Positions 1 through 8,621 of a stretch of 64,000 nt of DNA are shown here, one piece after another. Numbering within the stretch: position 1 is the first letter of the stretch; each line of letters starts with the position of its first letter. The position numbers were made by a program, and so were the translations under genes. The notes under the pieces were generated by a model, which had not been told where the DNA came from, made no database searches, and saw only the letters and a list, made by a program, of their open reading frames with translations. The stretch is taken from positions 1,798,001 through 1,862,000 of the forward strand of contig CAVZVW010000009.1 of the NCBI GenBank assembly GCA_963778845.1, read 5' to 3'. Source of the DNA: CAVZVW01 sp963778845 (lineage in GTDB: Bacteria > Actinomycetota > Actinomycetes > Actinomycetales > Kineosporiaceae).

Positions 1-80
1 CCTGGGCGCGGATGATATACCATGCCGAACCTCTCGGCCCGGCTTGCGGCGCAGGGGTTCCGGGGGACGAGGGAGGCCCG

Positions 81-800
81 GTGGACGACGACACGGGGGT
101 CCTCGTGGACTCCCCCGGCCGCGGCCTCGCACGGGTCCTTCTGAACCGCCCGCAGCGGCGCAACGCCCTCGACCGGCCCATGGTGGCGGCCCTCCTGTCG
201 GCGTTGCAGTCCCCCGCCCTGCGCGCTGCCGTGCTGGCAAGCAGCGACCCCGGCGTCTTCAGCGCGGGCGCCGACCTCGACCTGCCCGACGCCGAGCGCG
301 CCGAGCTCAGCGACGAGCTGTACTCCCTGTACGCGCTGGTGGTCGGGTGCGCCTTCCCCGTCGTCGCGGTGCTGGAGGGCCCGGCGGTCGGGGGCGGTGC
401 CCAGCTCGCGATGGCCGCCGACGTCCGGCTCGCGTCGGCCGGAGCCACGCTGCGCTTCCCGGGCGTCGGTCACGGTCTGGCGATCGGTTCCTGGGCCCTG
501 CCCGGGCTCGTGGGTCGCGGCCACGCCATGGAGCTGGCCCTGTCGATGCGCACCGTCTCCGCCGACGAGGCGCTGGCCCTCGGCCTGGTCGACAGGGTGG
601 TCGACGACCCGATGTCCCACGCGCTGGCGCTGGCCGAACAGGTCGCCGGCAGCGACGAGCACGCCGTGTCCCGGCTCAAGCGGCTCGTGGCCGACGAGAC
701 GCTGCTCGCCCGCCTGGAAGCCGAGCGCCGGGCGAACCGGGCTGCCTGGACGGGGTCGGTGCGCGGGCTGGACAGCGGGAGACGCCCGCGTGCCGACTGA
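81..800 (+). CDS. Crotonase-fold (enoyl-CoA hydratase/isomerase family) protein lacking both catalytic glutamates
   Basis: The 239-residue protein has the crotonase landmarks: an oxyanion-hole motif FSAGADL, a second one VGGGAQLAMAADVRLAS, and the C-terminal SADEALALGLVDRVV segment. In classical enoyl-CoA hydratases the two catalytic glutamates lie in GGGCELAM and QPEI. Here those positions read GGGAQLAM (Glu to Gln) and FPGV (Glu to Gly), so ordinary hydratase chemistry is unlikely; thioesterase, isomerase or lyase roles remain open. I chose GTG 81 because GGGAGG lies just upstream; an in-frame ATG at 12 would add 23 unconserved residues. It overlaps the next gene by 11 bases and is probably the first or an early gene of an operon running to 4743. 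Confidence 0.8.
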   Translation: MDDDTGVLVDSPGRGLARVLLNRPQRRNALDRPMVAALLSALQSPALRAAVLASSDPGVFSAGADLDLPDAERAELSDELYSLYALVVGCAFPVVAVLEGPAVGGGAQLAMAADVRLASAGATLRFPGVGHGLAIGSWALPGLVGRGHAMELALSMRTVSADEALALGLVDRVVDDPMSHALALAEQVAGSDEHAVSRLKRLVADETLLARLEAERRANRAAWTGSVRGLDSGRRPRAD

Positions 801-2469
801 GCCGCCGTCGAACGCCGGCGCCGAGACCTCGGCGAGGCGGGCCTGGGCCCGGCACCTGCCCGACGGCGTGGACGTCGCTGCCTTCGTCGCAGGCCTCACC
901 GAAGGCTGCCTGCCCCAGGCCTTCGCCGCGACGGCCGCCGAGGTGCCCGACAGCGTGGCGCTGAGCGTGGACGCACGGTCGGCCACGCACGCCGACCTCG
1001 ACTCGGCCTGTGGCCGGCTCGCCGGCTGGCTGGCGCAGCGGCTGCCCCCGGGCTCGCGCGTGCTGGTCTGGGGCGGCGCGTCGCTGGAGATGGTCACCGC
1101 CCACCTCGGGGTGCTGCGGGCCGGGTGCGTGGGCGTCCTGGCAGGCTCCGCGCTGCGCGGGCCGGAGGTCCGCCAGATCGCCGACGACGCCGGCGTCGGG
1201 CTCGCCTTCGTCGACGCTGATGTGCTGCCCGCCGCGACGACCGCCCTCTCCGGAGGTCCCGCCCGGGTGCCCGTGGTCGGCTTGCAGCGCAGCCACGGCG
1301 TGGCCGCTCTCGCCGACGCCGTCGACGGGGGCCCGTGGGTTCCGGCGCCGGCCTTGAGCCCGGACGCGCCGGCCATGATCGCTTACACGTCCGGCACCAC
1401 CGGCGTGCCCAAGGGGGCCGTGCTCACGCACGCCAACCTGCTGGCCTCCATCCGCTCGGCCATGGCGGCCTGGCGGTGGCGGCGCGACGACGTCCTCGTC
1501 CACGCTCTCCCCCTGGCCCACCAGCACGGGCTCGGCGGGGTCCACGCAGCCCTCCTCAGCGGGTCGCGGACCGTGGTCCTCTCCCGCTTCGACGCCGCGG
1601 GCCTGGTCGAGGCCGTCGCGCGCGAGGGCGCGAGCGTGCTCTTCGGGGTCCCCGCGGGCTACGAGCGGGTCGCGGCCCTCGGGCCGGAGGGCGTGGCCGC
1701 GCTCAGGCGGTTGAGGCTGGTGGTCAGCGGCTCCGCCCCGTTGGAGCCCGACCTGGCCCTGCGTCTGGCAGACCTGGTGGGTCGACTGCCCGTGGAGCGT
1801 TACGGCACCACCGAGAGCGGGCTCGACGTCTCCAACCCCGTCGATGGCCCCCAGGTGCCGGGGAGTATCGGTCTCCCCCTGCCCGGGGTGGTGGCCCGGC
1901 TCGTGGACGGCGTCGGGCGCGACGTCCCCGCGGGCGAGGTAGGACAGGTGCTCCTGCGCGGAGCACAGGTGTTCTCCGGCTACTGGGGGCGGGACGCCGA
2001 CACGGCCGAGGCGTTCGACGGCGCGTGGTTCCGGACCGGGGACCTCGCGCGCGCCGACCCCGACGACGGCTACCTCACGATCGTCGGGCGCACCAAGGAG
2101 GTGATCATCTCGGGCGGTCTCAACGTCTACCCGCGCGAGGTCGAGGCCGTGCTGGAGTCGCACCCGAGCGTCGCGGAGGCGGCCGTGGCAGGGGTGCCCT
2201 CACGGGAGTGGGGCGAGCAGGTGACGGCGTGGGTGGTGGCCGCCGCCGGCCACGAGGTGGACGTCGCGCGGATCGTCGCGCACGCCCGAGCCCGCCTGGC
2301 GGCCTACAAGTGCCCCAAGGAGGTCCACGTGGTGCCGGGGCTACCTCGAAACCCCATGGGCAAGCTCGAACGGCGCCGTCTCGCGGGCGCGGAGGTGCTC
2401 GCCTGGACCCGGGCCCTGGACCGCGCGGTGGGGCGGCTCCGGGCGGCCGACCTGGGCGAGCAGCCGTGA
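790..2469 (+). CDS. AMP-dependent acyl-CoA synthetase, malonyl-CoA synthetase (MatB)-like
   Basis: A 559-residue ANL-superfamily adenylating enzyme that would activate a carboxylic acid to its CoA thioester via an acyl-adenylate. The P-loop-like motif YTSGTTGVPKG, the A5 motif RYGTTESG, the hinge region WFRTGDLA, the A8 motif VGRTKEVIISGGLNVYPREVE and the catalytic C-terminal lysine in NPMGKL are all visible. The SNPVDGPQVPGSIG stretch after A5 resembles MatB-type malonyl-CoA synthetases, so a small (di)carboxylate is a reasonable substrate guess, but this is not proven. GTG 790 is preceded by a GGGAGA ribosome-binding site and lies inside the end of the upstream gene. The stop overlaps the amidase start (GTGA). 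Confidence 0.85.
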   Translation: MPTEPPSNAGAETSARRAWARHLPDGVDVAAFVAGLTEGCLPQAFAATAAEVPDSVALSVDARSATHADLDSACGRLAGWLAQRLPPGSRVLVWGGASLEMVTAHLGVLRAGCVGVLAGSALRGPEVRQIADDAGVGLAFVDADVLPAATTALSGGPARVPVVGLQRSHGVAALADAVDGGPWVPAPALSPDAPAMIAYTSGTTGVPKGAVLTHANLLASIRSAMAAWRWRRDDVLVHALPLAHQHGLGGVHAALLSGSRTVVLSRFDAAGLVEAVAREGASVLFGVPAGYERVAALGPEGVAALRRLRLVVSGSAPLEPDLALRLADLVGRLPVERYGTTESGLDVSNPVDGPQVPGSIGLPLPGVVARLVDGVGRDVPAGEVGQVLLRGAQVFSGYWGRDADTAEAFDGAWFRTGDLARADPDDGYLTIVGRTKEVIISGGLNVYPREVEAVLESHPSVAEAAVAGVPSREWGEQVTAWVVAAAGHEVDVARIVAHARARLAAYKCPKEVHVVPGLPRNPMGKLERRRLAGAEVLAWTRALDRAVGRLRAADLGEQP

Positions 2470-3911
2470 CCGGCGTCGCGTCCCTGGGGGCCTTGCTGCG
2501 CCGTGGCGAGACCGATGCGGTGACGCTGGCATCGACCGCACTCGAGGCCGCGGCCCGCCCGGGCGCGGCGACCGCCTTCGTCACCCTCACCGCCGATCTG
2601 GCCATGCGCGCCGCTGCGCGGGCCGACGCCGAGCTGAGGGCGGGAATCGACCGGGGACCCCTCCACGGGATCCCGGTCGCGGTGAAGGACAACATCGATG
2701 TCGGCGCAGTGGTGACGGGCAACGGCACGTCCGGCTTCGGTCGGCGGGTGCCGGACCTCGACGCCGCGGTGTGGGCCGCGCTGGACGGCGCGGGTGCGGT
2801 CCTCGTGGGGAAGACGGCGATGCACGAGCTCGCGTGGGGGGTGACCACACCCGGATGCGCCAACCCGTGGGACGCCGGGCGCGTTGCCGGTGGCTCCAGC
2901 GGCGGGTCGGCCGCCGCCGTCGCCGCCGGCGTGGTGCCGGTGGCCCTCGGCAGCGACACCGGCGGGTCGATCCGGATCCCGGCAGCCCTGTGCGGGGTCA
3001 CCGGGCTGAAGCCGAGCCACGGCAGCGTGAGCCTGGCGGGCCTGTCGACGCTGGCACCCTCCCAGGACACTGTCGGCCCCATCGCGCTCGACGCAGCGAC
3101 CTGCCTCCTCGTCCACTCCGTGCTGCGGGCCGGGGCGCCGGGCCGGGGCGCCGGCTTGAGCTGTCACCGACCGGTCGCGCATCTGCCCGTGCCCGCGGGC
3201 GCGCCCGCCACGCATGTCGCCGTCCCGCGCGGGGGCTGGATGGAGCACGTCACCGAGCCTGTGCGCGCGATGCTCGCCGAGACGAGGGCGGCGCTCGAGG
3301 AAGCCGGGACCGTCGTCGTCGACGTCGACGTGGCCCATGCCGAGCTCGCACCCGCCGTCGCGCTCGTGGTGATGCTCGCCGAGTCGGCGCGGGCGTGGGG
3401 GCCACTCGTCGAGGGCAGGGCCGAGGGGCTGGGGGCCGACGCGGCGGCGGCCCTGAGCGTCGGGGCGACGGTGCTGCCCGCCGACCTCGAGCGGGCACAC
3501 CTCGTGGCTCGGGCGCTCCGGGACAGCGTGGACCACGTCCTTGGCGGGTTCTCCGCGGGCGGTCGTTGCGTACTCCTGCTGCCCTCCACCGGCGTCGCCG
3601 CAGTGCGTGGAGGCTGGGAGCCGGAGGCGCTGGAGGTCGAGGTGGGCGGGCGTCGTCAGCCGGTCAGGGCGGCCTACGGGCACTTCACCGCGCTGGCGTC
3701 GGTGACGGGTCACCCGGCCCTCAGCGTGCCGGCAGGACTGGACGGGGACGGCCTGCCGTTGGGCGTGCAGCTGGTCGGCGCGTGGGGTGCCGAGGCCGTC
3801 CTCGCCGCGACCGCCACCGTCGTCGAGGCCACACTCGGCGCCGGCGGGGTTCGCGCCGGCCTGCGCGCGCTGGCAGGTGACGAGGGCGCAGCGGCCCGCG
3901 GCCGCGCCTGA
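2466..3911 (+). CDS. Amidase (amidase signature family)
   Basis: A 481-residue amidase-signature hydrolase that cleaves a carboxamide to an acid and ammonia. The Ser-cisSer-Lys triad is readable: Lys in PVAVKDNID, the cis-Ser in GGSSGGSAAA, and the nucleophile Ser in SDTGGSIRIPA. Length fits the family. It starts at GTG 2466 in a 4-base overlap with the acyl-CoA synthetase stop, so the two are translationally coupled. An amidase directly followed in function by a CoA ligase suggests a route in which an amide is hydrolysed and the freed acid is activated to a CoA ester; this is inference from gene order. GatA was considered, but there is no gatB or gatC alongside. Confidence 0.85.
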   Translation: MTGVASLGALLRRGETDAVTLASTALEAAARPGAATAFVTLTADLAMRAAARADAELRAGIDRGPLHGIPVAVKDNIDVGAVVTGNGTSGFGRRVPDLDAAVWAALDGAGAVLVGKTAMHELAWGVTTPGCANPWDAGRVAGGSSGGSAAAVAAGVVPVALGSDTGGSIRIPAALCGVTGLKPSHGSVSLAGLSTLAPSQDTVGPIALDAATCLLVHSVLRAGAPGRGAGLSCHRPVAHLPVPAGAPATHVAVPRGGWMEHVTEPVRAMLAETRAALEEAGTVVVDVDVAHAELAPAVALVVMLAESARAWGPLVEGRAEGLGADAAAALSVGATVLPADLERAHLVARALRDSVDHVLGGFSAGGRCVLLLPSTGVAAVRGGWEPEALEVEVGGRRQPVRAAYGHFTALASVTGHPALSVPAGLDGDGLPLGVQLVGAWGAEAVLAATATVVEATLGAGGVRAGLRALAGDEGAAARGRA

Positions 3912-3945
3912 CATATCATGGCGCCCCCGACGGGAGGTGGCATCC

Positions 3946-4743
3946 ATGGACCTGCGGCTGCAGGGTCAGGTGGCGCTGGTCACGGGCGCCAGCAAGGGCA
4001 TCGGCCGGGCAGTGGCCCGCCAGCTCGCTGCCGAGGGCTGCGACGTCGTGATCACCGCCCGCAGCCCCGAGCCCTTGGCCGCGACCGCGCGGGAGATCTC
4101 CGAGGCGACCGGGCGCCAGGTCGTCGCGCTCGCGGGAGACATGAGTGTCACCGAGGACGTGCAACGCTGCGTCGGCGAGACGATCCAGCGGTTGGGGCGC
4201 ATCGACATCCTGGTCACATGTGCCGGCAGCTCACCGGGCGGGCTCCTCGAGAACCTCACCGAGGAGCAGTGGATGAGCAGCCTCGCGCTGAAGTTCATGG
4301 GCTACGTGCGCACCGTCCGCGCGGTCATCGGGCACATGCGCGAGCGCGGGAGTGGCGCCATCGTGCTCGTGGTCGGCAACGACGGGCTCAAGCCCAGCTA
4401 CTGGGAGATGACCGCCGGGGTGGCGAACGCGGCGGACCTCAACTTCGCCTCCTCGGTCGCCGAGCAGTACGGCAGGCACGGGATCCGGATCAACACGGTC
4501 AACCCCGGACCGGTCAGCACCGACCGCTGGGACACCCTCGAGAAGGCCTTCGCCCGCGACAAGGGTGTCACCCAGGAGGTCGCGCACGAGCTGACCCTGC
4601 GCAGCCTGCCCCTCGGTCGCATCTGCGAACCGGAGGAGGTCGCCGCGCTCGTGACCTTCCTGGCCTCGCCGAGGGCGAGCTATCTCAACGGGGCGCACAT
4701 CCCGGTGGACGGCGGCCAGCGCAAGGGCATCATGGACACCTGA
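3946..4743 (+). CDS. SDR-family protein with atypical active site
   Basis: A 265-residue short-chain dehydrogenase/reductase-fold protein. The dinucleotide motif TGASKGIG, a CAG in place of the NNAG motif, and the C-terminal NGAHIPVDGG segment are present. The canonical YxxxK active site is not: the aligned segment reads MTAGVANAADLNF, with Ala where the Tyr normally sits and Asn where the Lys sits. It may bind a nucleotide but use different chemistry, or be non-catalytic. ATG 3946 has a GGGAGG ribosome-binding site eight bases upstream. It follows the amidase by 34 bases and is probably the last gene of the operon. Confidence 0.8.
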   Translation: MDLRLQGQVALVTGASKGIGRAVARQLAAEGCDVVITARSPEPLAATAREISEATGRQVVALAGDMSVTEDVQRCVGETIQRLGRIDILVTCAGSSPGGLLENLTEEQWMSSLALKFMGYVRTVRAVIGHMRERGSGAIVLVVGNDGLKPSYWEMTAGVANAADLNFASSVAEQYGRHGIRINTVNPGPVSTDRWDTLEKAFARDKGVTQEVAHELTLRSLPLGRICEPEEVAALVTFLASPRASYLNGAHIPVDGGQRKGIMDT

Positions 4744-4747
4744 GCGC

Positions 4748-5452
4748 CTACCGGCGCAGGCCACGCCGACGCGAGAGCCGTGTCAGCGAGGCGATGGTCT
4801 GCGGCTCCCGACGCTCCAGCCTGGTGACCAGGGCGAGCATCACCCCGGCGGTGGTGAGCGCGTCGCCGAGCGCGTGATGGGTCTCGTGGACCGGCAGGTG
4901 CAACGCCCGTGCCAGCTCCTCCAGCGCAGGCTCGGCCTCGGCGCCGTCGGGCACCACCTGCGCCTCGCGAGCCAGGGCCGCGGTGTCGATCACGGGGCCG
5001 TCCAGCCGCATCCCGTGGTCGCGGAAGGCCCGCCCGAGGAACGCCGACTCCACCCACGCCGCGTGCGCGACGAGCACGTGGCCCTCGAGCAGGCCGGCCA
5101 GGACCCTCACGCAGTCCGCCAGGGGTGGCGCGTGACGCAGGTCCGCCGGGCGCAGGCCGTGCACCGCCACGGCTGACGCCGTCATGGTGCCCTCGGGCCT
5201 GACCAGCCCGTAGACACTCGTGCGGGCGAGGATGCGGCCCTGCCGCACGACGACCGCCCCATAGCTCACGATCTCGTCGCGACGCAGGTCGAGACCGGTG
5301 GTCTCGAGGTCGACCACCACGAGGTCGGCCTCCCGCCAAGGTCGGTCCATGGCGGCCCACCCGGGCACCGACCGCCCCCCGGGCCGACCGGGGTGCCGCA
5401 CGCAGCGACGGCCGGACCTCTCGGCCGAGCGCGGCAGGGGCCAGCGCACCAC
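4748..5452 (-). CDS. DEDDh 3'-5' exonuclease domain protein (DnaQ/epsilon-like)
   Basis: A RNase T/DnaQ-fold exonuclease, 234 residues from GTG 5452, or 200 from the in-frame ATG at 5350 where the conserved domain begins (MDRPWREADLVVVDLETTG). Exo I DLETTG and Exo III H-x4-D (HHALGDAL) are present. The Exo II motif is unusual: AHAAWVESAF, with Glu where the second Asp of DEDD normally lies. It is separated by 3 bases from the upstream DUF294/CBS gene and is surely co-transcribed with it. From memory, this pair also occurs next to acetate-metabolism genes in proteobacteria. It is not the replicative epsilon subunit, being short and outside a replication locus. Confidence 0.8.
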   Translation of the reverse strand: MVRWPLPRSAERSGRRCVRHPGRPGGRSVPGWAAMDRPWREADLVVVDLETTGLDLRRDEIVSYGAVVVRQGRILARTSVYGLVRPEGTMTASAVAVHGLRPADLRHAPPLADCVRVLAGLLEGHVLVAHAAWVESAFLGRAFRDHGMRLDGPVIDTAALAREAQVVPDGAEAEPALEELARALHLPVHETHHALGDALTTAGVMLALVTRLERREPQTIASLTRLSRRRGLRR

Positions 5453-5455
5453 AGG

Positions 5456-7273
5456 TCACACCAGCCGCAGCGCGCGTTCGACCTCGAGCCGCGACTGGAC
5501 GTGGGCGATCGCACGGAACGACTCGCGCAGGTGGCGACGGGTGAGGGAGTCCAGCTCGGCGGGGTTGACGTACGTGGACGCCGCGACACCGGCCTTGATC
5601 GCGTTCACCTCCTGCTCGAGCAGCAACCCGTAGACCTGGTCGAACGCCCCGACCAGGGACTCGGCCTCGTCGGCCGTCAGCAGGGTCGCGTCCACCCCGC
5701 GGCGCAGGCGCTCCACCGTCGACCCACGGTTGTCCCCGGTGACCACAGCCACCCAGCGCCCGATCGACGTCACGGGCCGCAGGCCCCCGCGCTTGAGGCT
5801 CAGCTGGCCACGGTGCTCACCGGAGTGCTCAACCACGAAGTTCCGCACGAACCCCGTGGGCGGCCTCACCGCGAGCGTGTACTCCATCAGCGCGTGGCGG
5901 AACTGAGGGCTCATGGTCGAGGCGAGCATGCGGTCGGCGACGGATCGGCCGAGCGCCACCTCGGTGAGCGGCCTGCTGTCCGCGAGCATCGTCGCCAGCA
6001 GGAGGGCACCGTCCTCGGACAGGTCGCTGACCCATCCCCGGGCGGCCTTCGACCAGGCGGCCAGGGAGCGGCTGAACCGGGGGTTGTCGGCGTTCACCCC
6101 CTCGGTGCATCGGGCGAGGCCGCAGCGCTCCATGGCGTCGAGCACGCGGCGGGCGCGCTCGAGCACGGTGGGCCCGACGTCGACCACGCGCCCCTTGTCG
6201 TCCCACACCACCGCGGTGTCGATGTCCGAGCTCGGCAGCACCTCTCGCCGAGCCAGCGACCCGAGCACGAGCCAGGACGCCGCGCCCCCGGCGTCGACGG
6301 GCGGCTGCAGGTGCAGCAGCCGTCGGAGGACGGCGTCCAGCACCGCGGTGAGCAGGGCGCCGACGTGCGTGGGCGGCACCCCGCTCTCGTAGAGCTCGAC
6401 GGCGGTGGGGCGTAGCAGGCGGCACGCCTCGGCGAGCTCGGGCAGCGACCTCGCCGCCTCTACAGCCGCGCGCACGACGAGCGGGTCGCGCACCTCGGCC
6501 GACGCGAGGTCGACGACGCGGACGACGCCGCATGCCGAGCCGGTGGCATCGGTCACGACCAGGTGGTGCACCCCGTGCTCGATCATCTCGAGGAAGGCGG
6601 AGGCGACCACGGTCTCCTCCGGCACCGTCAGGACCGGCACGGTGACGATGGCTGACACCGGCGCGTCCACCGGCACCTCCCCGGAGCCCACCCGCCGCCG
6701 GAAGTCGTGGTCGGTGACGATCCCGATGCCGTCCGGGGTACGAACCAGGGCGTACGAGAGCCCCGCCTCGCCCATGCGCCGGGCCACCTGGCGGATCGGG
6801 GTGTCCGGCTCGCACCAGGCCGGTGGCCGGGTGTACTCACGAACCGGGCGGTGAGCCTTGTCGCCGAGTCCCCCCTGGCGGGTCATCCGCTCGCGGACCA
6901 GGAGGGCGCCGTAGCCGGCGAACGCGAGGCGTTCGGGGTGGTCGAGCACGCCGCGCGGGTCGGGCAGGCGGTAGCACAGCGTGTCTTCGGCCGCCCGGAC
7001 CGACAGTGTCGGCGGCAGGCCGGACATGACCGAGATGTGACCGACGGTGTCCCCCGGGGCCAGCTGGTCGACGACTCGGCCTCGGTCCAGGACCTCCAGC
7101 GACCCTGACCGAACCACCCACATGTGGTCCAGCCGTGGCGCGCCGTCGGGGACGAGCATCGTGCCGGCCGCGACGTACTCAGCCTCCACCTCCCGCGCAA
7201 GCCGCTGCAGGTCGTCGGCGTCCAACGTGTCGTACGGCGCCTGACTGCCGAGGAAGTTCACGAACTCCTGCAC
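5456..7273 (-). CDS. Cyclic-nucleotide-binding / CBS / DUF294 nucleotidyltransferase-like protein
   Basis: A 605-residue cytoplasmic multidomain protein. Residues ~1-115 look like a cNMP-binding cap (GDTVGHISVMSG), ~150-265 like a CBS pair (IRQVARRMGEAGLSYALV and the second repeat VVASAFLEMIEHGVHHLVVTD), and ~340-605 like DUF294 plus its substrate-binding C-terminus. The nucleotidyltransferase-like motif is intact: GSLARREVLPSSDIDTAV, with the G-S and two acidic residues. GlnD-like proteins share this core, but there is no ACT or HD domain. It is the upstream partner of the exonuclease at 4748-5452. An energy- or nucleotide-sensing role is inferred from the domains; the substrate is unknown. 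Confidence 0.85.
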   Translation of the reverse strand: MQEFVNFLGSQAPYDTLDADDLQRLAREVEAEYVAAGTMLVPDGAPRLDHMWVVRSGSLEVLDRGRVVDQLAPGDTVGHISVMSGLPPTLSVRAAEDTLCYRLPDPRGVLDHPERLAFAGYGALLVRERMTRQGGLGDKAHRPVREYTRPPAWCEPDTPIRQVARRMGEAGLSYALVRTPDGIGIVTDHDFRRRVGSGEVPVDAPVSAIVTVPVLTVPEETVVASAFLEMIEHGVHHLVVTDATGSACGVVRVVDLASAEVRDPLVVRAAVEAARSLPELAEACRLLRPTAVELYESGVPPTHVGALLTAVLDAVLRRLLHLQPPVDAGGAASWLVLGSLARREVLPSSDIDTAVVWDDKGRVVDVGPTVLERARRVLDAMERCGLARCTEGVNADNPRFSRSLAAWSKAARGWVSDLSEDGALLLATMLADSRPLTEVALGRSVADRMLASTMSPQFRHALMEYTLAVRPPTGFVRNFVVEHSGEHRGQLSLKRGGLRPVTSIGRWVAVVTGDNRGSTVERLRRGVDATLLTADEAESLVGAFDQVYGLLLEQEVNAIKAGVAASTYVNPAELDSLTRRHLRESFRAIAHVQSRLEVERALRLV

Positions 7274-7544
7274 GTCTTCCGCTCCTTCGCACGGGCCACG
7301 GTCGCGACACCCGCCAGGGCCACCCTCCGCGCCTGGTCACGGTGGGTCAAGGCGCGCCACGCGGTGCAAGCGCCCGGACGCCGCAGGTGCGCGGCGAGCG
7401 GTGCCGGCTCCGGGCTGGGGGCGGGTCGCTGACATCTGGGGTTGGCACAGCGGGCGTCGGCGGGGGTAACGTCACGCGTTGCCGGTACCTCGCCGGTCTA
7501 CGGGGACGAGCCTCGCGCCGAACGTCGAGGAGGGTCAGCGGGTC

Positions 7545-8024
7545 GTGCCCTACGTCGGTCAGCATCGAGCGCCCCGCCTGTTGCCGGTGAGCACGTCCAT
7601 CGTCGGTGCCGTGGTGGGGGTGGTCCTGGTCGCTGGGGGCGTCGTCGTCGCCACCGCCACCATGAGCCGGGACAGGGGCATCGACAGGCACGTCGTCACC
7701 GGTGAGGCCGACCCGACCGAGGGCATCAGCGCCTCACCGACGGCCGACGCGACGACCGTGGCCCCGACTGCCCCGGGGCCGTCCTCCCACAAGCCGACGC
7801 CGATGAAGGCCGCCTCGACGCGGCCCGGCGGTAGCGCCTCAACGCCGATGACCGCCGCCCCGACGACCAGCACCACTCGCCCGCCCGCGGCCGGCCGCAC
7901 GAGGACGCCGACGCCGACCACGACGACGAGCGCGCCGACCCCGACGACGAGTACGACCACCAGCACGCCGCCACCCACACCGACGCCGACGCCCACGACG
8001 ACGCCGCCCACCCCGACCCCGTGA
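7545..8024 (+). CDS. Small membrane-anchored Thr/Pro-rich protein
   Basis: A 159-residue protein of unknown function. A short basic N-terminus is followed by one hydrophobic segment (about residues 16-37, VSTSIVGAVVGVVLVAGGVVV) and then a long Thr/Pro/Ala-rich, low-complexity tail ending in TPTP-type repeats, as in cell-wall-spanning or mucin-like linkers. No C-terminal domain follows the linker, which is odd. GTG 7545 is favoured because GAGGAGGG lies upstream; an upstream in-frame ATG at 7479 would add 22 residues. The low-complexity composition means the frame could in part be a GC-rich artefact, but the membrane segment and ribosome-binding site argue for a real gene. It converges on bldC across a terminator. 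Confidence 0.6.
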   Translation: MPYVGQHRAPRLLPVSTSIVGAVVGVVLVAGGVVVATATMSRDRGIDRHVVTGEADPTEGISASPTADATTVAPTAPGPSSHKPTPMKAASTRPGGSASTPMTAAPTTSTTRPPAAGRTRTPTPTTTTSAPTPTTSTTTSTPPPTPTPTPTTTPPTPTP

Positions 8025-8097
8025 CGGCGAGCGGCCGCGACGACGCGCGTCGCGTCCCGGACGTTGCCCTCGGCCGGGCAGGGGCACCAAAGGCACG

Positions 8098-8129
8098 AGG
8101 AGCGCCGTCCACAATGGAACGGCGCTCCC
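8098..8129. terminator. Bidirectional hairpin terminator between convergent genes
   Basis: An inverted repeat GGAGCGCCGTCC / GGAACGGCGCTCC with a 5-base loop and one bulged A lies between the Thr/Pro-rich gene (plus) and bldC (minus). A second GC-rich stretch (GGCGG..CCGCC) follows. There is no U-run, as usual for such genomes. Confidence 0.7.
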
Positions 8130-8159
8130 GGCTTTCGGCGGCCCCCGCCGCCGTCGGGC

Positions 8160-8369
8160 TCAGATCTCGTCAGCGCGCTGCTGCGGAATTCCTGCCAGCA
8201 GTGCACGCACCTCGGACTCGCGGTAGCGGCGGTGTCCACCTAGGGTGCGGATCGAGGAGAGCTTTCCGGCCTTCGCCCACCGCGTGACCGTCTTGGGGTC
8301 TACGCGGAAGAGCGCTGCGACCTCGGCCGGCGTCAACAGCGGCTCGGCGTCGGGCGATCGGGTGGTCAT
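8160..8369 (-). CDS. bldC: BldC-type MerR-family DNA-binding protein
   Basis: A 69-residue protein made of a single MerR-type winged helix-turn-helix (LLTPAEVAALFRVDPKTVTRWAKAGKLSS then the wing RTLGGHRRYRESEV), with no effector or dimerisation domain. BldC binds DNA as head-to-tail oligomers and controls developmental timing in Streptomyces; the role in a non-sporulating relative is open. ATG 8369 has a strong GGAGGA ribosome-binding site. An open frame continues upstream to 8555 but is unconserved. Position next to the hypothetical gene at 8622 and the valine/leucine dehydrogenase matches the Streptomyces order as I recall it, which supports the name. Confidence 0.9.
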   Translation of the reverse strand: MTTRSPDAEPLLTPAEVAALFRVDPKTVTRWAKAGKLSSIRTLGGHRRYRESEVRALLAGIPQQRADEI

Positions 8370-8621
8370 GTTCGTCCTCCAGGACCAGGGCAGAACGCCC
8401 AGGCTTGAACGGGGCGGATGCCCCGTCTGTCCACATCGTGCCTTGTCTGATGCCCCCCCGGGAACATTCCCGACGGATGATCCCCCGCCCGGGCGATACG
8501 GTACTCGGTCAGCGTACAAACCATCACGAAGCGTCATCGTCGTGTAGCCGACCAAAGTCCTGACTCGCCGAACAGGACGATACCGGACGCCGCGGGGGGC
8601 GCGGCACCGACCCGCCGGGCC

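Noticed and set aside
676..2163. Long open frame on the minus strand opposite the acyl-CoA synthetase
   Set aside because: Shadow of the real gene in GC-rich DNA; the text is His/Arg/Gly-rich without motifs, while the plus-strand protein is clearly conserved.
2466..3911. GatA subunit of the Glu-tRNA(Gln) amidotransferase
   Set aside because: No gatB or gatC alongside, and it is coupled to a CoA-ligase gene; generic amidase fits better.
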